NCBI GenBank assembly: GCA_022564135.1
Contig: JADFLZ010000139.1
Span: forward strand, 1 to 6,141
Direction: 5' to 3'
Origin: Candidatus Zixiibacteriota bacterium
GTDB lineage: Bacteria > Zixibacteria > MSB-5A5 > GN15 > FEB-12
DNA: 6,141 nt
How positions within the stretch are numbered: position 1 is the stretch's first letter; every line of letters begins with the position of its first letter. A program made the position numbers and the translations under genes. The notes beneath the pieces were generated by a model, which was given only the letters and a program-made list of their open reading frames with translations, was not told the origin of the DNA and did not search any database. Shown in pieces: positions 1 through 6,058 of this stretch.

Positions 1-1142
1 ATAATCCATTTCCTCCCCCCGCACTGTTGACTCCGGCCAATCCTACCTATAGCCAGAACCGTGTTCAGACCTTCACCTGGAGCGGCATAGGAAACAGTTA
101 TACACTATTAATTGCCAATGATTTTGCCATGCAAAATGTAGTGCATGAATATTTTGGTATCGCAGACCAGACTTTCACCATGCCGGTATCAGATTCTCTG
201 CCTGACTTCATCTACTACTGGGCTGTCAGGCAAATTATCGGTCCGGACTCATCTTCGCTTCAGGCCACTTCCCATAAACTTGTTATAGACAATATGCCTC
301 CGGCTACGGTGGCGCCGATATCGCCAATTAATGGCAAGTATTTACCGGCTAAAACTTTTTCCTTCTTTTATGACTTCGGCTCAAAAACAGATCAAGAAGG
401 TGAAAAATCTTCAGGCCTGGCCCCTGAATTCGGAAGAATTCAAATTTCACAGGATTCTCTTTTTGGCGGCGGCATTACTACCTATGAACCGCTTCCGGAC
501 TTTGTCTATACCATCACTGATACTATCGATGAAGGACGCTGGTATTGGCAGGTAGAACTGGTTGACTCGGCCGGTAATAATTCCGGCTACACCAGCCCGG
601 CCACGTTTGTCATGGATTCAGAAACCCCGCCGGTGCCGGTTCAGCTGCTACCCTTAGACAATGCCGGTGAAGGCAAGGATACTATTCTGTTTCGCTGGAG
701 TTCACCGGCACCTCCGGCATATGAAATTTCACCTGAGTTTTACAGAATACAGTTTTCCAGTAGTCCTCTTTTCTTCAGTATCTACTACACTCAGCAGGCC
801 TTTAGCGACAGCCTCGAACTTCCATCTTCGCTGTTCGTCGAAAATGCCAAGCTCTACTGGAGAGTTAAAGCACAGGACTCAGCCGGTCATTCCTCGCTGT
901 ATCAATCAGATCCATTCAATTTCGTTTATGCAATCTTTCTTTGCGGCGATATTTCCGGTGACGATTCGGGACCAAACATTATTGATCTCACCTATATTGT
1001 AGACTTCATATTCAGAGGAGGTCCGGCGCCAAACCCGCTTGTTTCCGGGGACGTAAACTGTGATTCTAATGCAAACATACTCGACCTGACTTATTTGGTA
1101 GACTTCATATTCAGAGGTGGTCCGACCGCCTGTTGCTTGTAA
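1..1142 (+). CDS. Secreted Fn3/Ig-like repeat protein with C-terminal dockerin (5' partial)
   Basis: The reading frame is open from base 3 to the TAA at 1140-1142, so the gene starts upstream of the window. The TTG at 27 is an internal Leu codon, not a start. About 379 residues are visible. Three beta-sandwich repeats of Fn3/Ig-like type lie at roughly 3-290, 291-630 and 631-935. Each ends in an aromatic strand motif: YYWAVRQI, WYWQVELVDSAGNNSG (from 540) and LYWRVKAQDSAGHSS (from 852). PP-rich linkers such as NMPPATV and SETPPVPV separate them. Bases 942-1139 encode a type I dockerin pair with Ca-binding Asp/Asn residues and two VDFIFRGGP helices. By family knowledge, such proteins are exported or surface proteins and the dockerin is a calcium-stabilised interaction module. 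The partner and the biological role are not visible here. No catalytic domain is present in the visible part; one could lie upstream. The gene is followed by its own terminator. Confidence is high for the architecture and low for the function. Confidence 0.88.
   Translation, partial: NPFPPPALLTPANPTYSQNRVQTFTWSGIGNSYTLLIANDFAMQNVVHEYFGIADQTFTMPVSDSLPDFIYYWAVRQIIGPDSSSLQATSHKLVIDNMPPATVAPISPINGKYLPAKTFSFFYDFGSKTDQEGEKSSGLAPEFGRIQISQDSLFGGGITTYEPLPDFVYTITDTIDEGRWYWQVELVDSAGNNSGYTSPATFVMDSETPPVPVQLLPLDNAGEGKDTILFRWSSPAPPAYEISPEFYRIQFSSSPLFFSIYYTQQAFSDSLELPSSLFVENAKLYWRVKAQDSAGHSSLYQSDPFNFVYAIFLCGDISGDDSGPNIIDLTYIVDFIFRGGPAPNPLVSGDVNCDSNANILDLTYLVDFIFRGGPTACCL
993..1129 (+). repeat. In-frame tandem duplication encoding the two dockerin units (99-bp period)
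   Basis: Bases 993-1030 and 1092-1129 are near-identical, offset by 99 bp, which is exactly 33 codons. The 19-base core TAGACTTCATATTCAGAGG is identical at 1000-1018 and 1099-1117. It encodes the VDFIFRG part of each unit. The two calcium-loop segments upstream of each core are much more diverged at the DNA level. Dockerin domains normally have this two-fold repeat at protein level; here it is also visible in the DNA. Confidence 0.85.
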
Positions 1143-1163
1143 GAAAAGTGGCAAGATTCTACG

Positions 1164-1191
1164 GGCCGGTCTGTCAGACCGGCCTTTTTTT
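1164..1191 (+). terminator. Rho-independent terminator of the dockerin gene
   Basis: GGCCGGTCTG (1164-1173) and CAGACCGGCC (1175-1184) are perfect complements. This gives a GC-rich stem of about 9 bp with a 3-nt loop, followed by seven T residues (1185-1191). It lies 21 bases after the TAA of the first gene. There is no A-tract on the upstream side, so it should act only on + strand transcripts. Confidence 0.93.
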
Positions 1192-1197
1192 CTATTC

Positions 1198-1230
1198 TTT
1201 ACATCAGATTTCAAGACAGTTATAGTTTTG
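1198..1230 (+). promoter_or_regulatory. Candidate pcm promoter giving a near-leaderless mRNA
   Basis: TTTACA (1198-1203) and TATAGT (1221-1226) each match the sigma-70 consensus at five of six positions and are separated by exactly 17 bases. Overlapping this, TAGTTTTG (1223-1230) fits the TAnnTTTG -7 box described for Bacteroidetes. Either reading puts the transcription start only about 2-7 bases before the ATG at 1239. This agrees with the absence of a Shine-Dalgarno sequence there. The element sits directly after the terminator of the upstream gene, as expected for an independent unit. It is assigned by pattern only. Confidence 0.5.
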
Positions 1231-1238
1231 TACTTATT

Positions 1239-1898
1239 ATGAGCAGCTTCAGCGATAACATATTCGAGCAGCGTCGACAAAAAATGGTGACACAACAAAT
1301 TAAAAAAAGAGGTGTTACTGATGCTGCTGTTTTGCAGGCTATGAGCAAATTACCCAGGCACCTGTTTGTCCCTGAGAGATTCATTGATGACGCTTACGAG
1401 GACGGACCTCTGTCTATCGGCGCCGGCCAGACTATCTCACAGCCGTATGTGGTAGCTTCAATGACGTCACACCTGCATTTAAGCAGCGAGAGCCGGGTGC
1501 TCGAAATCGGTACCGGCTCCGGCTATCAAACTGCTATACTTGCCGAAATCGCAAAAGCTGTCTATACCATTGAGCGCCTGGCCGAGCTGATACCGAAAGC
1601 AGAACGTCTGTTTGAATTACTCGGCTATGACAATATCTTTACAAAACATGCTGACGGCTCAAACGGCTGGACTGAGGCTGCCCCTTTTGATGCCATAATA
1701 GTTACTGCCGCTGCCAGAAAAATCCCCGAAATACTAACTCTGCAGCTCAAAGCAGACGGCATAATGATTATACCATTAGAGAAAGACTCTATTGATAAAC
1801 AGGAATTAGTGAAAGTCAAAAAGTCCTCTGACGGACTAAAGCAGGAAACGCTCTATCCTGTGCGGTTTGTACCGCTGCTCGGTGATACTGAGAATTAA
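1239..1898 (+). CDS. pcm: Protein-L-isoaspartate O-methyltransferase
   Basis: This cytosolic repair enzyme transfers a methyl group from S-adenosylmethionine to L-isoaspartyl residues in damaged proteins, starting their return to normal aspartate. The 219 residues fit the family length. SAM-binding motif I, VLEIGTGSGYQT, is at residues 87-98. The family-specific PLSIGAGQTISQPYVVASM is at 57-75, the acidic ribose contact is likely E112 in TIERL, motif II FDAIIVTAA is at 150-158, ADGIMIIPL at 172-180 and the C-terminal VRFVPLLG at 208-215. The usual GDG before motif II is ADG here (138-140). The ATG at 1239 is preferred over the Met at residue 16 because the family-like stretch EQRRQKMVTQQI..RGV.D..VL.AM begins before that Met. 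No ribosome binding site is visible; the promoter pattern suggests a near-leaderless message. The gene is not next to surE, nlpD or rpoS, its enterobacterial neighbours. Its stop overlaps that of the convergent membrane-protein gene. Confidence 0.96.
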   Translation: MSSFSDNIFEQRRQKMVTQQIKKRGVTDAAVLQAMSKLPRHLFVPERFIDDAYEDGPLSIGAGQTISQPYVVASMTSHLHLSSESRVLEIGTGSGYQTAILAEIAKAVYTIERLAELIPKAERLFELLGYDNIFTKHADGSNGWTEAAPFDAIIVTAAARKIPEILTLQLKADGIMIIPLEKDSIDKQELVKVKKSSDGLKQETLYPVRFVPLLGDTEN

Positions 1899-3067
1899 AC
1901 CAAACTGCACAGTATCGCGGCAATATATGCAGCGGGATTCCCAATAGCGTAACCCAAAAGAGCCATCAGAATAGAGACCGGCACCAGAGCCGGTTTGTGA
2001 AAAGCTGCCACAATCGGAGCCGAGGCTGCCCCGCCGATATTAGCTGCCGAGGCAATAGCAGCGGTGTGAACATCAACTTTAAAAATCCTGGCAGCAGCAA
2101 CTATGAAAAAGCCATGGATGAAAATCCAAATATACGCTCCCAGCAGAAACCAGAATATCGACAAACTCAAGTTGGACAAATCTGCTTTCGCTCCCATTCG
2201 TGCCACAAACAGATATACCAGCGCCATCGCAATCTCATGTGAACCGGGAATCTTGCTTGCTTTTGTAAATGAAAGAGAGATGCCTATTATGGTAACTAAT
2301 AAAATCTTATAAGTAGAGGCAGTCAGATATGGCGGAAAAGCCGGCAGAATTCCTGAAAACCAAATGGCAAAGGTAGTCGCGGCAAAGCCTATGAAAGCCA
2401 AGTACAGAAAATGCCGCATCTCGAATTTTCCATTCACTTCTGTGGCGCCTCTGGCGGCCTCTTCCATCTTGCTCAGCCTGTCGTCAGAAACTCCGGTAAA
2501 TTTATGGAACCAGCCAGCCAGATTTTTGGAGGCCAGCATAATAGGCAGCCAGATGAGATAAACAGCATTGTCCGCGATAACAGCGTAGCCAAAATTGGCC
2601 GAAGTTTCATCAAGCTCTACCATCTGCCCCACAGCCAGCATATTTCCGGTGCCCCCTATCCAGCTTCCGGCCAGCGCACCAAAGGCTTTCCAACTCTCTG
2701 CATCAAGGCCATGTTTTACCAGAAAAAAAGCGATAGGAGCCCCGATAACAACTCCGATTGTACCTGCCAGCATCACAAAAATCCCTTTGCCCATAACTTT
2801 CACTGTCATTTTCAGGTCGACCCGCAGAAGCATGATTACCAGAAAAGTAGGCAGGATACTCTCGCCCATAAAATCATATACGTCAGATTCGGTCGGTATC
2901 AGGCCAAAGTTTGACAGGGCCACAGGAGTCAGATAAATAAAAATCAAAGGCGGAAAATAATTGAATAACTTCCAGCCGGTTTTTTTCTCTAAGAAGAAAA
3001 ACAACGATGTCACCGCGGCCAAAACCGCCAACACTCCGACACTGCTCGAAATCAGGTATTCAGGCAT
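1895..3067 (-). CDS. DUF819 family (YjcL-like) integral membrane protein
   Basis: This is a 390-residue, strongly hydrophobic protein that I recognise as DUF819 (PF05684, the Bacillus YjcL family). Its substrate and function are not established. Hydrophobic segments lie at about residues 5-26, 36-55, 70-82, 94-117, 128-148, 160-179, 217-240, 252-267, 278-291, 301-326, 333-355 and 361-388, suggesting 10-12 membrane spans. Two glycine-rich, Asn-containing motifs stand out: GSWIGGTGNMLAVGQ (134-148) in the first half and SAANIGGAASAPIVAA (340-355) in the second. Their similarity suggests two related halves, as in many secondary transporters. A charged, probably cytoplasmic loop (190-216) separates the halves. 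The ATG at 3065-3067 has a weak GGA six bases upstream. The gene is divergent from the metalloprotease gene across 271 bases, and its stop lies inside the pcm stop region. A transporter or permease role is plausible but inferred only from topology. Confidence 0.9.
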   Translation of the reverse strand: MPEYLISSSVGVLAVLAAVTSLFFFLEKKTGWKLFNYFPPLIFIYLTPVALSNFGLIPTESDVYDFMGESILPTFLVIMLLRVDLKMTVKVMGKGIFVMLAGTIGVVIGAPIAFFLVKHGLDAESWKAFGALAGSWIGGTGNMLAVGQMVELDETSANFGYAVIADNAVYLIWLPIMLASKNLAGWFHKFTGVSDDRLSKMEEAARGATEVNGKFEMRHFLYLAFIGFAATTFAIWFSGILPAFPPYLTASTYKILLVTIIGISLSFTKASKIPGSHEIAMALVYLFVARMGAKADLSNLSLSIFWFLLGAYIWIFIHGFFIVAAARIFKVDVHTAAIASAANIGGAASAPIVAAFHKPALVPVSILMALLGYAIGNPAAYIAAILCSLV

Positions 3068-3120
3068 AATTTATCCATTTCTTGGTCATTTTGTGGTGTC
3101 ATTTTGAAAAGCTCAGATTG

Positions 3121-3137
3121 TTGTTCAACATGAACAA
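3121..3137. promoter_or_regulatory. Perfect inverted repeat, possible operator
   Basis: TTGTTCA (3121-3127), ACA, TGAACAA (3131-3137) form a 17-base dyad with perfect 7-base arms. It lies 54 bases upstream of the DUF819 start codon. That position and size suit a dimeric repressor site or the 5' leader of the minus-strand gene. The stem is AT-rich and has no U-tract, so it does not look like a terminator. A given dyad of this size could arise by chance in AT-rich sequence. Confidence 0.35.
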
Positions 3138-3234
3138 AAATTAAAGAATTTACAGCAGAAATAACAAACAATTTTCTCACATTTTCGTACAATATGGGAT
3201 ATAGATATGTACATAAATAACGCTCATTGTATAC

Positions 3235-3258
3235 TGACAATCGAAACAACTATTGTCA
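3235..3258. promoter_or_regulatory. Inverted repeat overlapping a -35-like box, possible operator
   Basis: TGACAAT (3235-3241) and ATTGTCA (3252-3258) are perfect 7-base complements with a 10-base spacer, so the arm centres are 17 bases apart. Each arm contains TTGTCA reading outward, one on each strand, so the two -35-like boxes face the two divergent genes. A protein binding here could control both genes. No good -10 element follows the minus-strand box. Confidence 0.35.
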
Positions 3259-3282
3259 TTCTCTGAAAAATAGTTATGTTTC
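3253..3282 (+). promoter_or_regulatory. Candidate promoter of the metalloprotease gene
   Basis: TTGTCA (3253-3258) matches the -35 consensus at five of six positions. It is followed after 16 bases by TATGTT (3275-3280), four of six for -10. The same spot reads TATGTTTC, one base from the Bacteroidetes-style TAnnTTTG. The leader would be about 50 bases. TAAAAT at 3297-3302 is an alternative -10 but lacks a fitting -35. This is a weak call based on pattern alone. Confidence 0.3.
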
Positions 3283-3306
3283 TAATTCTGCTAAGATAAA
3301 ATTTAC

Positions 3307-3316
3307 TAACCGGTTA
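3307..3316. promoter_or_regulatory. TAACCGGTTA palindrome in the metalloprotease leader
   Basis: This is a perfect 10-base palindrome. With the pair at 3306/3317 mismatched, pairing resumes for three further bases on each side (3303-3305 with 3318-3320). It lies 12 bases before the ribosome binding site, so it could be an operator downstream of the promoter or a small leader hairpin. One such palindrome in 271 bases is not statistically striking. Confidence 0.25.
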
Positions 3317-3327
3317 ATAACAACCAT

Positions 3328-3334
3328 AAGGAGA
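3328..3334 (+). promoter_or_regulatory. Strong Shine-Dalgarno sequence
   Basis: AAGGAGA ends four bases before the ATG at 3339 (five bases from GGAG), a near-ideal ribosome binding site. It fixes the metalloprotease start. It contrasts with pcm, which has none, and with the weak GGA of the DUF819 gene. Confidence 0.9.
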
Positions 3335-3338
3335 TAGT

Positions 3339-5999
3339 ATGAATCTCAGAACAATAACCACACTTTTGGTTTTGGCTTTATTCTTGTCGTTTTCTGTAGA
3401 AAGCGTAGAGGCCAGAGGTATCAAAGGCGCCGGGCAAAAGTCTAGTAGCGATAACGGAAAATCAGATAAAGACTCCTCTAAAGGCAAGTCCAAAGAAAAG
3501 CCATTTGCCAAGCTTATTAAAGACAAAGTAAAAATCGAGGGGCTGTTTACGTTTTATCATGACACCGTAGATAACTCTGTTTTAATGGCCATAAATCCGG
3601 AGCATTTTGGGCCGATTTATCTCTTTGGTTCGGCGCGCTCATCTGGCGACGGTACGTTTTATGATGCCGGCTACCCCAGCAGGACTTTTCCGCTTTACTT
3701 CAAAAGGGTCGGCAAAAAAATACTGGTTATGGAAAAAAACCTGCGTGTCAGAGCAGACACGTCAAGTACTATGTTCAAGGCTGTCGCGGCCGGTATTTCT
3801 GACCATCTTTTTACTTCGCTGGTCATAAAATCTAAACCAGAAGATTCAACTGAAGCTGTGCTGGTTGATCCTTCAGCAATGTTTATTACTGATTACAATA
3901 ATACCGGTTATTATCTGGGAAAGGCCAAGAAAGGCTTCAGCTTTGACAGTAAGAACAGTTACTACAAACAACTCAAGTCTTTCGAACAGAATAGTGAAAT
4001 CGATGTTATGCTTCACTATAAGTCCAGCAAGCCTAACTCCGGAGTTACTCTCCAGAGTGGCAGGAGTTTTTATCATCAGTACCATTACTCAATTTCTGCT
4101 ATTCCTGAAACAGACTACGTTCCCAGACTGTCTGATGACAGAATCGGGTATTTTGAAACGATGTATCTGGATTATACTGAGCTTGACCACCAATCACCTT
4201 ATGTCCGATATGTCAATCGCTGGGACTTAAAGAAAAAGAATCCCGATGCCCGAATTTCCGAGCCGATCACACCAATCGTTTACTGGATCGAAAATACGGT
4301 ACCGCCTGAATATCGTGACGCCCTGGCTGAAGGTATCGAATTCTGGAATCCTGCCTTTGAAAAGATTGGTTTCAGGAACGCTGTGGTTGCCAAGCAGATG
4401 CCGGACACTGCCAGCTGGGACCCGCTCGACACTCGTTATAGTGTAATCCGATGGATCTATTCCCCCCGTATTTATGCGGTCGGACCCAGTCGCGCCAATC
4501 CTTTTACGGGGGAGATATATGATGCTGACATTGGCGTCTCCTCGGATTTTGTCAGAGCCATGTTTATCAATATGGATGAATATATCGGACCGATATCATT
4601 CGACGGACGCCTGATGAAAGAAGAAGAATTTAATCCTTTTGAACAGGAGTCTGACAGAATCTGCACTTTTGCCACAGGACTTGCTGAACATGCCGGCTTT
4701 GGTCTGTCTTACCTCTACTCAAATATAGGCGATATGGCAGATAAAGATTCGCTGACAAAAGAATATGTGCATGCTTATCTGGTCGAATTAATAGCGCACG
4801 AAGTTGGTCATACTTTAGGTTTCAGACATAACTACAAGGCCTCGACCATTTACAGCCTCGACCAGATCAACGACCGCGAATTTACTACCAAGCATGGTAC
4901 TATGGGAACCGTAATGGAATACGCACCGGCCAATATTGCCGGAAAGGGACAAACTCAAGGCGAGTTTTATTCGTCGACTCCCGGCCCTTATGACTATTGG
5001 ATTGTAGAGTATGGATATTCTGATTTTGGCGCTGAAAATCCTGAAGATGAAACCGAGCAGCTGGAACAGATTGCTTCCCGTTCGGCAGAAAAGGGCCTGG
5101 CCTATTGTACAGACTATGATTTGTACAACGCCTATGCTGTCGACCCCTACGCCAACACCTGGGATCTGGGTAATGACCCGCTGGCTTATAGTGAACATCA
5201 GGTCAGGCTGATTCAGGATTTGTGGAGCAATACTTTAAGCAAATTTGAAAAGCCGGGTGTCAGTTACGAAAAAATCCGGAGGGTCTTTACCAGAGGCATG
5301 CGTTACTATAGATATAGCGCCCTCTATGCAGCCAGATATATCGGCGGCTTGATTCATAATAAGAACTATGTGGGTGCCGAAGGCGGCACTATCCCCTTCA
5401 CCCCTGTTTCTGCAGCTGAGCAAAAACGGGCTATGAATTTCCTTCGTGACAAGATTTTTGCAGCTGATGCATTTAACGTTTCATCCGACATGCTCAACAA
5501 ACTGCAGCATACCAGAAAGCAGGACTTTAGAACATCCCTGTACGGATCGCCAATAGCTTACCCCTGGCATCAATATATAATGTCAATTCAAAATACTGCG
5601 CTTAATATTCTTTACAACCCGCACACTTTGGGACGACTGGTTAATAATCTTGATCGTTACAAAAAAGGCGAAGAGCGCTACACCATGCATGATATGTTCA
5701 GAGATACCCGTCGTGCGATCTGGGGCGAGATAACCGGACCGTCGAATGTGAACAGTCACAGGCGTCAGTTGCAAATGTCGCACTTAACCAGAATTGTACG
5801 AATTTATTTAAGCGGCAGCTTTATGTATCCCTCCGATGCCCGCACTCTGGCAGCCAATGACCTTGATGTTTTAGAAAACGCTGTCAAAAAAGCTGTCAAT
5901 TCAGCTGCTCTCAATGACATGAGTAAGGCTCATTTCAAAGAAGTTCTCAGGCAAATTAAAGCGGCCAAGAATTCAGAAAAAGAATACTCGAAATTCTAA
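3339..5999 (+). CDS. Secreted zinc-dependent metalloprotease (DUF5117/DUF4953 type)
   Basis: This 886-residue exported zinc endopeptidase belongs to a metzincin-like family; its substrate is unknown. A signal peptide spans residues 1-25: Arg4, a hydrophobic core at 5-20 and a VEA cleavage site before R26. A Lys/Ser/Asp-rich linker follows at about 27-60. Residues about 60-285 resemble the DUF5118/DUF5117 N-terminal region, including VKIEGLFTFYHD, LYFKRVGKKILVM and YFETMYLDYTE. The peptidase region begins near residue 305 with IVYWIENTVPPEYRDALAEG, followed by EFWNPAFEKIGF. The zinc site HEVGHTLGFRHN is at 487-498: H487, H491 and H497 are likely zinc ligands and E488 the general base. M526 in GTVMEYAP is the likely Met-turn, 29 residues after the third His. 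The C-terminal 300 residues look mostly helical. I see only two cysteines, C442 and C590, a possible disulfide. There is no lipoprotein Cys and no C-terminal sorting domain. The start is fixed by AAGGAGA. All catalytic residues are intact, and the length is usual for the family. Confidence 0.93.
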   Translation: MNLRTITTLLVLALFLSFSVESVEARGIKGAGQKSSSDNGKSDKDSSKGKSKEKPFAKLIKDKVKIEGLFTFYHDTVDNSVLMAINPEHFGPIYLFGSARSSGDGTFYDAGYPSRTFPLYFKRVGKKILVMEKNLRVRADTSSTMFKAVAAGISDHLFTSLVIKSKPEDSTEAVLVDPSAMFITDYNNTGYYLGKAKKGFSFDSKNSYYKQLKSFEQNSEIDVMLHYKSSKPNSGVTLQSGRSFYHQYHYSISAIPETDYVPRLSDDRIGYFETMYLDYTELDHQSPYVRYVNRWDLKKKNPDARISEPITPIVYWIENTVPPEYRDALAEGIEFWNPAFEKIGFRNAVVAKQMPDTASWDPLDTRYSVIRWIYSPRIYAVGPSRANPFTGEIYDADIGVSSDFVRAMFINMDEYIGPISFDGRLMKEEEFNPFEQESDRICTFATGLAEHAGFGLSYLYSNIGDMADKDSLTKEYVHAYLVELIAHEVGHTLGFRHNYKASTIYSLDQINDREFTTKHGTMGTVMEYAPANIAGKGQTQGEFYSSTPGPYDYWIVEYGYSDFGAENPEDETEQLEQIASRSAEKGLAYCTDYDLYNAYAVDPYANTWDLGNDPLAYSEHQVRLIQDLWSNTLSKFEKPGVSYEKIRRVFTRGMRYYRYSALYAARYIGGLIHNKNYVGAEGGTIPFTPVSAAEQKRAMNFLRDKIFAADAFNVSSDMLNKLQHTRKQDFRTSLYGSPIAYPWHQYIMSIQNTALNILYNPHTLGRLVNNLDRYKKGEERYTMHDMFRDTRRAIWGEITGPSNVNSHRRQLQMSHLTRIVRIYLSGSFMYPSDARTLAANDLDVLENAVKKAVNSAALNDMSKAHFKEVLRQIKAAKNSEKEYSKF

Positions 6000-6026
6000 G
6001 CTGTTGATTTAGTTGAAATTAAAAAT

Positions 6027-6053
6027 CGGACTCAAACCGAGTCCGGTTTTTTT
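6027..6053. terminator. Rho-independent terminator, probably bidirectional
   Basis: CGGACTC (6027-6033) and GAGTCCG (6039-6045) form a perfect 7-bp stem with an AAACC loop. After one G there are seven T residues (6047-6053), which suits the + strand metalloprotease gene ending at 5999. On the other strand the hairpin is followed by ATTTTTAATTT, from bases 6015-6025, so it can also end the minus-strand gene whose stop is at 6059-6061. Confidence 0.92.
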
Positions 6054-6058
6054 ATTTT

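Larger units (their letters stand above)
3068..3338. other. AT-rich divergent intergenic region
   Basis: These 271 bases between two divergent genes hold no credible coding sequence. They are clearly richer in A+T than the flanking genes. They must carry the promoters of both the DUF819 gene (-) and the metalloprotease gene (+). Several short inverted repeats occur at 3121-3137, 3235-3258 and 3307-3316. No RNA-gene-like fold, riboswitch or mobile element was recognised, and no convincing -10/-35 pair was found for the minus-strand gene. Confidence 0.8.

Noticed and set aside
27..29. TTG as the start codon of the first gene
   Set aside because: The frame stays open to base 3, has no ribosome binding site before the TTG, and the protein begins in the middle of a repeat with no signal peptide. 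The gene is cut by the window edge.
906..1298. Minus-strand ORF of 130 codons antisense to the dockerin and pcm start
   Set aside because: It reads through the terminator hairpin and the reverse of the dockerin repeat, which explains its internal duplication (TSEYEVY twice). It has no family signal.
2411..2936. Plus-strand ORFs of 167 and 113 codons inside the DUF819 gene
   Set aside because: They are antisense shadows of a strongly supported membrane-protein gene, with no domain or ribosome binding site.
3206..3215. TATGTACATA palindrome
   Set aside because: A 10-base AT-rich palindrome is expected at about this frequency in this region. It has no positional relation to a promoter that I could support.
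3052..3249. Minus-strand 65-codon ORF upstream of the DUF819 gene
   Set aside because: It uses a TTG start with no ribosome binding site, lies in AT-rich intergenic DNA and overlaps the start of DUF819. The translation looks random.
4815..5198. Minus-strand 127-codon ORF inside the metalloprotease
   Set aside because: It is an antisense shadow of the region following the zinc site, and its composition is that of reversed codons.
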